Shown piece by piece: positions 22,701 through 33,512 of a stretch of DNA of 64,000 nt (positions are counted from its first letter, which is position 1; each line of letters opens with the position of its first letter). A model generated the notes under the pieces. It made no database searches, had not been told where the DNA came from, and saw nothing but the letters and a program-made list of their open reading frames with translations. The DNA lies in assembly GCF_042477335.2 (NCBI RefSeq), contig NC_091246.1, forward strand, positions 213,155,501-213,219,500, written 5' to 3'. The position numbers were made by a program, and so were the translations under genes. This DNA comes from Ovis canadensis (taxonomy: Eukaryota; Chordata; Mammalia; Artiodactyla; Bovidae).

Positions 22701-23264
22701 CATCTGACCAAGCTTGCCTCAGAACTGCGGCTATCTTGGGTCGACCTCCTTCCTCTGGCGCTCACTCGCATTCGCACCACACCACACTCCAAAACAGGTT
22801 TGACCCCTTTTGAATTGCTCTATGGCAGGCCCTATCTCCTGACTCACCTCCCTGAGGGAGAGGCTCCCCCACTCGTGGGGTACCTCCCCCTCTTCTCCCT
22901 CCTACGATCCTTGCTGAGGGAACACGCAGACCGGGTCCTGCCGCAACCAACAGACAACGAGGGGCCCACCCGGCCCTTAGCACCAGGAGATCAGGTACTG
23001 CTAAAAACCCTGAGTCCCTGCCCACTACAGCCTCGCTGGACGGGACCCCATACTGTAATCCTCACCACCCCTACGACAGCCAAACTCCTGGGACAAGAGC
23101 CCTGGTACCACCTGACCCGACTCAAACGGGCTCCCCCGGGTCTCCCAGAGACAGGGGTGGCCCCGACCCCGACCCCTCCTCCTGATCACTCCTACCGCTC
23201 CACCCTCACGGGGCCGACCAAACTGACCATTACCCGAATCCCTCTGTCGCCGATTCCTGAATAA
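19738..23264 (+). pseudogene. ERV pro-pol remnant (protease, reverse transcriptase, RNase H, integrase)
   Basis: Pol copies and integrates the viral genome. Protease: the segment around 19823 reads LVDMGAT, so the catalytic Asp-Thr-Gly is Asp-Met-Gly; LLGRDIL follows at about 20014. RT: VIDLKDAFF (about 20474), LPQGFRDSP (about 20600) and YVDD (20690-20701) are intact. A TGA at 20735-20737 interrupts RT, which then continues in the same frame past 20927. There is a TAA with a frame change at about 19801, and another frame change near 21440-21540. The frame from 21537 to the TAA at 23262-23264 is unbroken for 575 codons. RNase H catalytic residues lie at about codons 21 (D), 60 (E), 81 (D) and 151 (D). 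The integrase zinc site is H219/H223/C253/C256, its D-D-E is 286/344/380 with the expected 35-residue last gap, and a GPHTV box lies near the C-terminus. Env starts 28 bp downstream, without overlap. Confidence 0.9.
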
Positions 23265-23292
23265 CTGAGAGACCACCGTCCAAATCAATCCG

Positions 23293-25190
23293 ATGCTGGC
23301 CTGGTATCACCTGCTGTGGCTGCTGACAATTGCGGCTCTGGCCATACTTTTTGCCATTGTCGGAACAATGCGGGGCTCTCTGCTCTGGGTTGCTCTGGGG
23401 ATACTGGGGGCCCTGGGGAAAGGGGGACACACCAACAAGAACCCCCATCAGTCCTTTCAGATCACTTGGACACTCTGGAACGGACTGACTCGCGAGGTAC
23501 TCAATTTGACCACCGGAATTCACCCCCCTAATACGTGGTGGCCAGATCTGTATTTCAGCCTCAAAGACCTTATACAGACTACTTGGACAGTGGCCCAGAC
23601 CAGAAACTTTGGATTCTGGGCATGTCCTGGACACCTAAAGACACATAATTGGGAGATTTGTGGGGGGCTGCAACATTATTTCTGTTGGTCCTGGAGCTGT
23701 GTGACCTCCAATGATGGGAGATGGAAATGGGAGGTCGGGAACCGGGACCTAGTCAGTTTCTCGTTTGTCCAGCCCTATCGCGGGCCCTGGGACCAAGATT
23801 ACCAAAATCTGTTTGGAGGTTATGTCGGGCCGCGTTGGAAGCAGCATTGGAGCCCAATTACTTAGGTGAAAGTAATGTTCAACCAGAAAGCAGCTAAACT
23901 GGAGAGGTCTTGGGTATCCAGGCTATCATGGGGCTTTCAACTCTATGCTGAGTGGTTTGAAGCAAAGCCAGGGGGAATTCTTGTTGTTAGTCAGACAATA
24001 GAACCTGTTCAGGCCCATGCTGTGGGGCCCAACAAGGTTATTGCACCTCCCCGCCCCTCACCACGGGGGACAAACGCCACAAGTGTTGTGACCTCGCCTA
24101 CCCTTACACCCTCCCTTCAGCTGACCCGGACTGACCCACTAGAGACCCAGGAACCCCTGTGGGCCTTGGTCAAATAAACCTACGAGGCCCTCAACCACTC
24201 CAATCCTAACGCGACCCAATCCTGCTGGCTGTGCTACACCCTACATCCACCTTACTACGAGGCTGTGGGCTTAAATGCTACCTACAACTTATCCATTCTC
24301 TCCAACCCACAGCAGTGCCCTTGGGGAGACCGCAAGGTGGGCCTTACCATGAAAGAAGTATGGGGTTCGGGGACCTGCTTAGGCATGGTCCCTACTGATA
24401 AACAAACCTTGTGCGCCCAGACTGGCAATAATACCAACTTCGCCAATAAGACCTACGTCATACCCGACACCAGGGGATGGTGGGTGTGGGTGCTCACAGA
24501 CTGGGTTAACGCCCTGTCTCCACTTGGCTGTCTTCAACCACAGCAGGGAATTCTGTGTCATGGTAGCAGTAGTGCCCAAGATTACATACCATCCAGAAGA
24601 GGTCCTCTACAACTTTTGGGACCAAAATACCCCAGCTCCTAGGCATAAGAGGGAGCCCGTTACAACTATTACTCTGGCAACGCTGTTCGCCCTGGGAGCA
24701 GCTGGGACGGGCACAGGCATTGCTTCTCTGACCACAACATCAGGGCTTCATCACCCTGAGGGCCGCAATTGACGAAGACATCGCCCGCATAGAGAAGTCC
24801 ATGACAGCCCTAGAAAAGTCCCTGACTTCCCTTTCCGAAGTGGTATTACAAAACCGCAGGGGACTAGACCTGGTCTTTTTGCAGCAGGGGGGCCTCTGTG
24901 CAGCCCTCAAAGAGGAATGCTGTTTCTACGCTGATCATACTGGGGTGGTTCGAGAGTCCATGGCTAAAGTAAGAGAGGGATTAGAACGCAGGAGGAGAGA
25001 GAGGGAGGCTCAGCAGGGCTGGTTCGAGTCCTTGTTCCAGAGCTCCCCTTGGCTGACAACTTTGCTATCCTCCCTGATGGGATCACTCATCATTCTCCTG
25101 CTGCTCCTGACTTTCGGGCCCTGTATCCTAAACAAGCTTTTGGCCTTCATCAAACAACAGCTCGACACGGTCCAGCTGATGGTGCTGTGA
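23293..25190 (+). pseudogene. ERV env remnant (SU and TM)
   Basis: Envelope precursor remnant. ATG 23293 begins a hydrophobic leader of about 28 residues. SU follows in the same frame and is Trp/Cys-rich with several N-x-S/T sites. It contains the isomerase-type motif CWLC (about 24229-24240). The SU/TM cleavage site RHKR (about 24640-24651) precedes a hydrophobic fusion-peptide-like stretch. TM has the heptad region, the conserved segment leading into the CX6CC (about 24846-24923), and a membrane span (about 25050-25110) with a short cytoplasmic tail. Lesions are a TAG at 23863-23865, a TAA at 24175-24177, a frame change near 24510-24525 and another near 24715-24750. The stop is TGA 25188-25190. 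No functional envelope can be made. Confidence 0.88.
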
Positions 25191-25333
25191 CAGCAGTACC
25201 AAGGGCTCCCAACAAGCACTCCGTGGCAAGATTAACAGCAGACGCCCCCTGTCATCCCGGCCATTCCCTACCCCTCGTCGCCCGCGTTCAGCAGGAAGTA
25301 GCCAGAGAGAGTCGGCGCCCCTTGTCCTATATC

Positions 25334-25346
25334 AAAAAGGCCAGGA
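25334..25346 (+). other. Putative polypurine tract
   Basis: aaaaaggccagga lies directly before the 3' LTR. It is in the position of the plus-strand primer but is interrupted by CC, so it is weak or mutated. The call rests mostly on position. Confidence 0.5.
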
Positions 25347-25734
25347 TGAAAGGTCAGGGCAAGGTCAGGGCAAGGTCGGGCGTGTTGAGGCATGCCTGGA
25401 CATGCCCGGGCATGTCGGGACATGTCCCGGCAGAGAGCCGCAGACAAGCCCCGGAGGCGGGCCGACAACCAAGCCGTCCAATCAGGAGCCGACACGGAGC
25501 CCTTGGACACCAATCACCGCTGAGCCTGCGTTTTCTTCCTTATATGGGAGCCCGGCCAGGGCTATAAAACCCTTCCCCACCCCTCATACCTCGCAGACTC
25601 CCTTTGCTTCGCAGACTCCCTTCGCTTCCTTTTTCACCCGCCCCCGGGAGTTCTGCCCGAGAGCGACTGCCCAATAAAAGGCCCTGATCAACGGTCCATA
25701 GGGGTGGCTCTTTCTTCCCGCGGTGTTTCTTACA
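25347..25734 (+). repeat. 3' LTR, 388 bp
   Basis: TG...CA ends. It has a TATAAAA at 25563-25569 and an AATAAA at 25673-25678. It carries two copies of an 11-bp unit (aggtcagggca) near its left end and only one CCAATCAGG unit plus the last CCAATCAC. The 5' LTR shows the opposite arrangement. Confidence 0.96.
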
Positions 25735-25739
25735 GTTAC
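25735..25739. repeat. Proviral target-site duplication, right copy
   Basis: gttac, identical to 17204-17208. Matching flanks mean the two LTRs belong to one insertion event with no later recombination between proviruses at the ends. Confidence 0.92.
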
Positions 25740-28700
25740 CTTCACAAACATTTCTTTTTCTCCCTCATGTCCCAATGGTAAGTTTTCGCTCTATTTTTGG
25801 ACACATGCTTTTATTTCTTCGCCAATTTCCCTCCCCAATAGCACTAATCTGATCTTCATTTGCATCCCCTTGCTTGCGTGACAGACATAGCTGTGCACAA
25901 GTGTCAAGCAGACAAAACGATTCATAGGGAAAGTTTATGTGTCTTTAGAGACCTCCCGCAAGGCAACTGTTGACCCCCATGCACCCCATTCATAGAGCTT
26001 CGAAATTTATTCAGCTTGCTAACAAGTCACAGAGTGTTTAGAGAGGAGGGATGAGTCAAATGGGGACCATGAACAGATGGAAAAGAGCCAGTTGTTATGC
26101 TCCAAGTACATTTCCCACATTGGAACACCCGCATCAAAGCCTGGAGGTATATACTGCATGCAAGGCACCCACGTAGGATAAAACTGGGTTAATTTACTAC
26201 CAAACGGTTTGTTTCTCCATTGCATAATCACAAATGTGCCCCCAAAGAGGCAGTGTTGGAATGTAAGCCAGGGCAAGGAGCCAGCCAGACAGGAGATCCT
26301 GTCCTCATCAGACAGCTTCTTCTGCTTTCCTGCCAGTCCTCCGGGGCCATTCTGGTCTATGACAGGGACGCACCTGGATGCTGCTCATGTCTGTTGACTT
26401 GTCTTTTGTGTACCAGGCTAGTGATGTGTGTGTGTGTTGCCAACCAGATCCCAGAGCAAGCTGGTGACCTATAAAGTGTAAGTGACCTGGTGCCTTTGAG
26501 TGTGGAAGCTCCCCCACCCTGTTGCTGCCTCTTGTCTTGTGAAAATTACTGCTCTGAAAACAGAACTCACTGTCCCTTGAGAAGGGCCTAGAAAGGACAG
26601 CCCTCAGCACATTTGCCTCCAAGGCCTTACCATTGAATCTCCCGCAAGCTTGAAGAACAGATTGTCAGAGACCCACTTAGCAGGCCCCAAACACCTCAGT
26701 TGCCTCTACTGGGTGAGGAAATTGCATTCAGGGAAAGATGCGTCTCAAGAAAGTTGGCTACAGAATGGGTTTCTATAAAGAGAATTCCATTTTCTTCTGG
26801 CTTCCATTACAAAATTGGAAAATTTGTCACACTGGGGGAAAAAGTCTCTCAGGAGACTAAAATGAACATTTGGGGTGAAAAAAAAATGACTGTAAACCCA
26901 CAGCAATGGCACGTCTCTCATTGCAATGAACCAGGAACTGCTGAGAACTACCTAATGGTTCACTTTTCCTTTGAATCATTTCCAGCATTTTGTTGGCACT
27001 CATGAACCTCACCCACACACACTGTCGATCTTTTTCCCTCCTCGCCCAAATATATGAGAACTGTCCCCATGACTGAAGGTCCCATTTCTGTGTTCTTGCA
27101 CCTCTCAAAACTTGGACTGTTCGTTCATGTTAGTCTGAATCTGGCATTAGGCTGCAGCATAAGATTTTATTCATTCATTCACTTATTTATAGCCTGCTTC
27201 ATTCCTGTAAATAATTTGATGTAGCTTACAGGGATAGAGATGATGATATGGTATGTTTGCATTTCAGACTTACTTCTACTAGTTTGCCCTAATTAAGTCA
27301 GTTTTGACATTTTAATGTCACAAGTTACAGCATTAAATAATAAATATTAACCTATTTGCGTTGAAAGAATTTGAGGGAGTATGTAGCCCTACCTCTCTCG
27401 CAACATAGCTTCTGCCACATCCTAACTAAGTAAATGGGGAGATATTTCTACCTCCTCTCTGTAAGAGATGACTGTCATGTGTCACTGTAAGGCTTCCATG
27501 GGAAGTCCTCACTTAGGACATGAAGCTTTGTGGGCTTCCCAGCGAGTGAAGAAAAGCTTGAGTCTATCTGGGAAACTCTGGCACAAATAACCTTTCCCAC
27601 TGCCACCATCAGATGAGAGCATTTATTTTTCTCTCAGTAGTGACACTTGAGGCATTTCTAGCTTCAGTTTCTCTTTCTTTTTAATAGAGACTCCTGGAAA
27701 AGCAAGTCTTTGCTCTCCGAACCCAAGCGCCAACCCCCTCCCACCACCACCTGACAAAAACTGTTTATCTCATTGTCATCCACTCTGAGACTCAGTGGAA
27801 TTTCCTGAACTTTGTCCACAGAATCCCCCTTCCCCAAACTTCCCCTTTTCTGGATCAGTTCCCCCAGTTATTTCTGCTTTAAAGACTTTGTAATCATGAA
27901 TAAGACACTGGGGTCCTTCTCTTTGCCCCACGAGGAGTGACCACAGGTCCCCTTTGGGGAGGGGATAGGAACATTGATCTGACAGCTGAGCTGTTGGGCT
28001 GGTAGCCAGACACATCTCCTGATCTCCCCACCCATGTTGTGGGGTCAGGCCACCTCCTTCTGCAAGGAAACATTCTCCCTCAGAACTGTAGTAAAGCCCC
28101 TTCCTACACAGTTTCGGGATCACAGGGCATATCCTCACGAGGTCCAGTGGATTTACAGAATCTGTGTTCACCAGATTCTGCTGTTGCAACCCCAAGATCT
28201 CCATGACTTAGAGGGCAAAGGTTTGTGTCCCACTCAGAGCACATGTCAGCACCAGTCATCTGTGGCTCAGCTCTGCTTCTGTGCCCTCTTCATGCTGGGA
28301 TCCAGGCTTATTGGCAGCCCTTGGCGGGCACATGCCCTTCTTGCTCATGGCAGAGGCAAAGGGCAGTGGCCAAAGCTGACACTGGCTCTCCAAGTGACTA
28401 CTTGCAGGTGACACAGGTCACTTCCCCTCGCTTCTCAGCAGCCAAAGCACATTCATGGCTGAGTCTGGGATGGAGTCATGTCAAAGGGTGGAGGGCAACC
28501 ACACGGGTGAGAAGGCACTGCACACCACAGACAGAAGAGGGATGTGTAACACTTCTGCTGCAAATGAGGTGAATAACTGGGACAACCATACAATCCATCA
28601 TGGTGCCATTGAAGTTTGGGGCAGGCTCCCACAGAGGAGCTAACCGTGTTCATTCCAACTAAAAAGTATCATGGAGTTTCACTCTACAGCTTTTGGAGGC

Positions 28701-28792
28701 ATCAGCTCATTATGTCTTCAAGCAGTCTTGAGTGTCCTCCACAGACTCTCTTGTCCCTTCTTTACACCACAGTCTTCACTCCTTCCCTTCTC
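25740..28792. other. Intergenic DNA right of the provirus
   Basis: No gene supported. A 142-codon minus frame (27776-28204) and overlapping plus frames at 28034-28572 show no domain or codon signature that I recognise. The stretch at about 28330-28500 (cttgctcatggcagaggcaaa ... ccaaagcacattcatggctgagtc) resembles an old interspersed repeat that I cannot name. Confidence 0.4.
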
Positions 28793-28821
28793 ACCACACA
28801 CACACATACACACACACACAC
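28793..28821 (+). repeat. (CA)n microsatellite, interrupted
   Basis: Alternating CA with one TA interruption. Confidence 0.95.
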
Positions 28822-29001
28822 GTTTGGGTCTTCTTGACTCAATCCAGTTCCCTCCCTCCCCTTCACTCCCAGGCTACAGTCCCTCCCAAAGCTGCTTCCT
28901 GTGCCTGGAAAATTTGTAGGGGTACAAAGTACAGATGCTCTTGCCTTGGTCCCGTTTCTCTGTTGGCTGAGGTAAGAAAGCCTCAGGTCCTTCTGCTGAA
29001 A

Positions 29002-29019
29002 GAAGGAAGGAAGGAAGGA
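29002..29019 (+). repeat. (GGAA)n short tandem repeat
   Basis: Four to five GGAA units. About 80 bp further on, the words ctctttcaataaatcaggtat and ctttcaataaatcaggtat form a 26-bp-period direct duplication (about 29093-29135). Confidence 0.9.
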
Positions 29020-29647
29020 CCTACTATGGGCTAGCCTCTAGGAAACAGCTTGCTGTTCTTTGCACCCCCTCTGAGTGTCTTTAGTTATGGTCCTTTCAAT
29101 AAATCAGGTATCTCCTCTTTCAATAAATCAGGTATGTCCAGCTGCAAGAGTTCATCTTCTGCCAGTGGGTTTCCCTGAGTTTATACATGAGACTCATATT
29201 CTTCCTGCTAGAAAAGCTTTTGTACCTTTTTAGACTAAAAGGATATCTGTCTCCTTCACAACTTTGGTTACATATAAATTATGTTAACTTGAGAGTTGTG
29301 CCCAGCACTTTTAAGATTTCTCAGCGTGTCAGTGCATATGTGTGTGCAAGGGCTCCTTTTTGTTGTTGTTGTTCATTTGTTTTCAGCAGTAAGTGAAATC
29401 CCTTCTGCCACTTGATCAACTGGAGCCCAATGCTGGGAACCATCCATACCTGCCTCACCCCTATGCCACCGTCATGCTTTCTCCTCTCTGCCAAGAGTGC
29501 CACTATTTCCTTATACTCTTCTGGACCTCACTCCTACCCAGAAGTTGCCAGGTACAGTTGAGCATCTTCAGATTCCTGAGCCCACAGGAGCTTCTCTCAG
29601 CATTGCACCATTCCTTGTCATTCACCCAGGACCTCACATCACTGGTT

Positions 29648-29920
29648 ACTGCTGCTGCTGCTGAGTCGCTTCAGTCGTGTCCGACTCTGTGCGACCCCAT
29701 AGATGGCAGCCCACTAGGCTCCTATGTCCCTGGGATTCTCCAGGCAAGAATATTGGAGCAGGTTGTCATTTCCTTCTCCAATGCATGAATGTGAAAAGTG
29801 AAAGGGAAGTCGCTCAGTCCTGCCCGACTCTTAGTGACCCCATGGACTGCAGCCCACTAGGCTCCTCTGTCCCTGGGATTTTCCAAGCAAGAGTACTGGA
29901 GTGGGGTGCCATTTCCTTGT
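29648..29920 (-). mobile_element. BOV-A2 SINE (dimeric), minus strand
   Basis: Two tandem Bov-A monomers (about 29660-29790 and 29800-29920) on the minus strand. A (ctg)n stretch at the left corresponds to the cag-rich 3' tail. Confidence 0.9.
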
Positions 29921-30078
29921 GGTGCACATGGGCTTAGTTGCCTGGAGGTAGGTGGGATCTTCCTTTAAAGCAGCACTTTCTGTTTTACCTTGCCCCCTCC
30001 TTGAGCTAATTTTTTTCAGTGATTTCTTTTCAGCCACAACAAAAAGGTATTTGAGGTATTTCTATTTTTGAGAATGTT

Positions 30079-30510
30079 ACATGGGCTGTATATTGTCACC
30101 CTGCTTATTTAACTTGTATGCAGAGTACATCATGTGAAACGACAGACTGGATGAAGCACAAGCTGGAATCAAGATTGCAGGGAGAAATATCAATAATCTC
30201 AGATATGCAGATGACACCACCCTTATGACAGAAAGTGAAGAGGAACTAAGGAGCCTCTTGATGAAAGTAAAAGAGGAGAGTGAAAAAGCTGGATTAAAAC
30301 TCAACATTCAAAAAGTTAAGATTGTGGCATCTGGTCCCATCACTTCATGGCAAATAGATGGGGAAACAAAGGAAAAAGTGAGAGACTTTATTTTGGGGGG
30401 AGCTCCAAAGTCACTGCAGATGGTGACCGCAGCCTTGAAATTAAAAGACACTTACTCCTTGGAAGAAAAGCTGGCAAACTCAGGTAGCATATTAAAAAGC
30501 AGAGAGATGG
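30079..30510 (+). mobile_element. BovB LINE internal fragment
   Basis: Plus-strand BovB from the RT region (gctgtatattgtcaccctgc; the RT box YADD appears as YADDTTLMTES at about 30204-30236) to a point inside the C-terminal region. It lacks the true 3' end, so it is an internal fragment. It is complementary to the minus-strand BovB that starts about 270 bp to the right. Confidence 0.88.
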
Positions 30511-30778
30511 CTTATTTAACCTAGTTTCCATCAGAACTAGTAGAAAAAAATGCAGTGGTTCTTTTCACCCAAGCCCACCTGTCTGCTTGTTCCTGGAGCG
30601 ATCCATCACACCAACAAGAGAAAAGTTATCATTCAGTGGGCATGTGTGTCTTACTACCCGTGACTACCAGGTCTGGATCTTTCCTTGTCTTGCTCAAATT
30701 TAACTCTGTGTCATATATAGACTGAAGGACAAGTCGTCTCTTCTCATGACCCCAACTAGAGAGCAATTAGCTGCATTC

Positions 30779-31556
30779 ATTTCCATTCAGTCACTCAATC
30801 ATGTCCAGTTCTTTGCGACCCCATGGACTGCAGCACGCCAGGCTTCTCTGTCCATCACCAACTCCTGGAGCATGCACAAACTCATGTCCATTGAATCAGT
30901 GATGCCATCCAACCATCTCATCCTCTGTTGTCCCTTTCTCCTCCTGCCTTCAATCTTTCTCAGCATTAGGGTCTTTTCCAATGAGTCAGTTCTTTGCATC
31001 AAGTGGCCAAAGTATTAGAGCTTCAGCTTCAGCATCAGTCCTTCCAGTGAATATTCAGGACTGATTTCCTTTAGGATGGACTGGTTTGATCTCCTTGCAA
31101 TCCAAGGGACTCTCAAGAGTCTTCTCCAACACCACAGTTCAAAAGCATTAATTCTTCAGTGCTCAGCTTTCCTTATGGTTCAACTCTCACATCCATACAT
31201 GATTACTAGAAAAACCATAGCTTTGACTATACGGACCTTTGTTGACGAAGTGATCTCTCTGCTTTTTAATATGCTGTCTAGGTTTGTCGTAGCTTTTCTT
31301 CCAAGGAGTAAGTGTCTTTTAATTTCAAGACTGCAGTCACCATCTGCAGTGATTTTGGGGCCAAAAAAAAATAAAGTCTCTCACTTTTTCCATTGTCTCC
31401 CCATCTATTTGCCATGAAGTAATGGGACCGGATGTCATGACCTTTGTTTTCTGAATGTTGAGTTTTAATCCAGCTTTTTCACTCTCCTCTTTTACTTTCA
31501 TCAAGAGGCTCTTTAGTTCCTCTTCACTTCATCCAGCCCTGCATTTCGCATGATGT
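30779..31556 (-). mobile_element. BovB LINE 3' part, minus strand (left piece)
   Basis: The 3' end of BovB is at the left (attcagtcactcaatcatgt). The element runs leftward on the minus strand through the C-terminal ORF2 region and is interrupted at about 31557 by a BOV-A2. Confidence 0.9.
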
Positions 31557-31570
31557 ACTGTGCATGTAAG

Positions 31571-31847
31571 GAGAAGGTGATGGCACCCCACTCCAGAACT
31601 CTTGCCTGGAAAATCCCATGGACAGAGGCGCCTAGTAGGCTGAAGTCCATGGGGGTCGCTAAGTCAGACACAACTGACTGACTTCACTTTTCACTTTTCA
31701 CTTTCATGCATTGGAGAAGGAAATGGCAACCCACTCCAGTGTTCTTGCCTGGAGAATCCCAGGGATTGGGGGGAGCCTGGTGGGCTGCTGTCTATGGGGT
31801 CGCACAGAGTCAGACACGACTGAAGCGACTTAGCAGCAGCAGCAGCA
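31571..31847 (+). mobile_element. BOV-A2 SINE inserted into BovB
   Basis: Two Bov-A monomers, with a (cttttcacttt) linker and a (cag)5 tail. It is flanked by an imperfect 14-bp duplication, actgtgcatgtaag (31557-31570) and actctgcatttaag (31848-31861). The second copy continues the BovB sequence, which proves nesting. Confidence 0.92.
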
Positions 31848-31905
31848 ACTCTGCATTTAAGTTAAATAAGCAAGGTGACAATATACAGCCTTGATGTACA
31901 CCAAT
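31848..31905 (-). mobile_element. BovB LINE, right piece after the nested BOV-A2
   Basis: Resumes the BovB minus-strand sequence (aagttaaataagcaaggtga caatatacagcc) and ends near 31900. Confidence 0.85.
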
Positions 31906-32960
31906 TAGATGCATTGGTGCTTAGTAAATGCTATTACATGGTGACATATTTTTACTACAGTGGTGGTAATTGTTTTGTTTTTTTAAAAAATCAACATCCT
32001 GGTGACAGACCCCAGTTTGGCCAGCTGATGCTGATTTGTGGTATGCTGCAAGATTTCTTTTGGAATCTATTCCCAAGCTCTTCTATAGACATGTGAATAA
32101 ACAGACCATGTGGAGAGAGATGGGAAGGGCTGGCACTTGGACTCTTGAGTGTTGCCCTGTGGTGAAAGTACAGAGCTTGGTGTCAGAAGTTTAGAGTTTA
32201 ATTTCCTGCTCAGCCAACAAGTCTTTGTGTGATAAATAGACTGGTATGCTATACCCGTAGGCAGAAAGACTGTCTACACAGCTCTGGTGCAGGGGGATCT
32301 GTTTATTTTGCAATTAGCAAAAAGGTAAAGGGTCTTGTCTGAAATGTTTAGGAAGGATCCCAGACAGTCCTTGACAGTCCTTCCGCCGACTGTTACTGTT
32401 GTCTTCCTCTTTAAACAACCCTCCTGCTACCACATTTTAAGAGAGTTTGAGAATTTTTTTTTCTTATCAACTCTAACAAATGTCACAGAAGCATTTGCTC
32501 ACATTAATTTTTTTAAATTGTTTTCCTTGAATCTGGGATTCCTCTGAATATATTCCCCTTGAACAAAAAGGATCAAAATACAGAAGCAATGGTAACAGTA
32601 TTTCTCATGAAATCGCCCGGGTGAGTATTTTAAAAATAGCAGCAGAAGAGGCTTTGATTTCTTCCCATCATAATGTTGCAAAAGAGTCTAAATACAGCTT
32701 TGCATTTGTTTAACTGAAAGCTGCCATTTCTCCATGTCGGTTGGGTGTTACATCTCAAAATGATGAGCACAGTTAACTTCAGCTACTGTCATTGCTAAAA
32801 TGATTCTATGAAAGATTCTACAAAGAGAAACTCTGTAAAAACTGGAATTACATAGAGAAATATTTGGGATGGGTTTGCATTTGATATGACTTATATTTGG
32901 CAAAAACAAGAAAGGTGAATATATTGAACTTTCGAACCTGGGAAAATTTGTCATTAATTG
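31906..32960. other. Unassigned intergenic DNA
   Basis: No gene or clear repeat. Several T- and A-rich runs. Frames at 32335-32547 and 32499-32681 lack recognisable features. Confidence 0.4.
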
Positions 32961-33512
32961 CTGTTGTTCAGTAGCTGTCATATCCAACTCTTTGTGACCC
33001 CATGGACTGCAGCATGCCAGGCTTTCCTGTCCTCACTATTTCCTGGAGTTTGTTCAAACTCATGTCCATTGAGTCAGTGATGCCATCCAACCATCTCGTC
33101 CCCTTCTCCTCCTGCATTCAATCTTTTCCAGCATCAGGGTCTTTTCTAATGAGTCGGCTCTTCCCATCAGGTGGCCAAAATATTGAAGATTCAGCAGCAG
33201 TCACTGCAGTGAATATTCAGGGTTGATTTCTTTTAGGATTGACTGGTCTAAACTCCTTGTTGTCCAAGGGACTCTCAAGAGTCTTCTCCAGCACCAGTTT
33301 GAAAGCATCAATTCTTTTGCACTCGGCCTTATTTATGGTCCAACTCTCACATCCATGTGTTGGCAAAGTGAGGTCTCTCCTTTTTAATATACTGTCGAGG
33401 TTTGTCATAGCTTTTCTTCCAAAGAGTAAGTGTCTTTTAATTTTGTGGCTGCAGTAACCATCTACAGTGATTTTGGAGCCCAAGAAAATAAAGTCTGTCA
33501 CTGTTTCCACTT
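32961..33512 (-). mobile_element. BovB LINE 3' fragment, minus strand
   Basis: Minus-strand BovB 3' end and C-terminal ORF2 sequence, with internal deletions (for example around 33355) relative to the other BovB copies in this window. Confidence 0.9.

Larger units (their letters stand above)
17209..25734 (+). mobile_element. Endogenous retrovirus, class I (gamma-like), full length, defective
   Basis: An 8.5 kb provirus in the order LTR, primer site, leader, gag, pro-pol, env, LTR, between perfect 5-bp duplications. Gag has a PPPY motif and zinc knuckles. Pol has a gamma-type protease motif, a YVDD reverse transcriptase, RNase H, and an integrase with a GPHTV (GPY/F-like) C-terminal box. Env has CWLC in SU and a CX6CC in TM, all gamma-type features. 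By eye the LTRs differ at roughly 18 aligned positions (about 5%) plus three indels. This indicates an old insertion, on the order of ten million years under usual mammalian rates (inference). Every gene is broken, so the copy is non-infectious. Confidence 0.96.

Noticed and set aside
22762..23025. Minus-strand frames over integrase
   Set aside because: Shadows of the intact + strand RNase H-integrase frame, without independent signals.
17209..25734. Possibility that the ERV envelope is a domesticated syncytin-like gene
   Set aside because: Two stops and two frame changes interrupt env, leaving no long envelope frame to preserve.
27776..28204. 142-codon minus-strand frame
   Set aside because: Length is notable, but I see no domain, splice context or polyadenylation signal. 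It may be part of an old repeat, so I do not call a gene.
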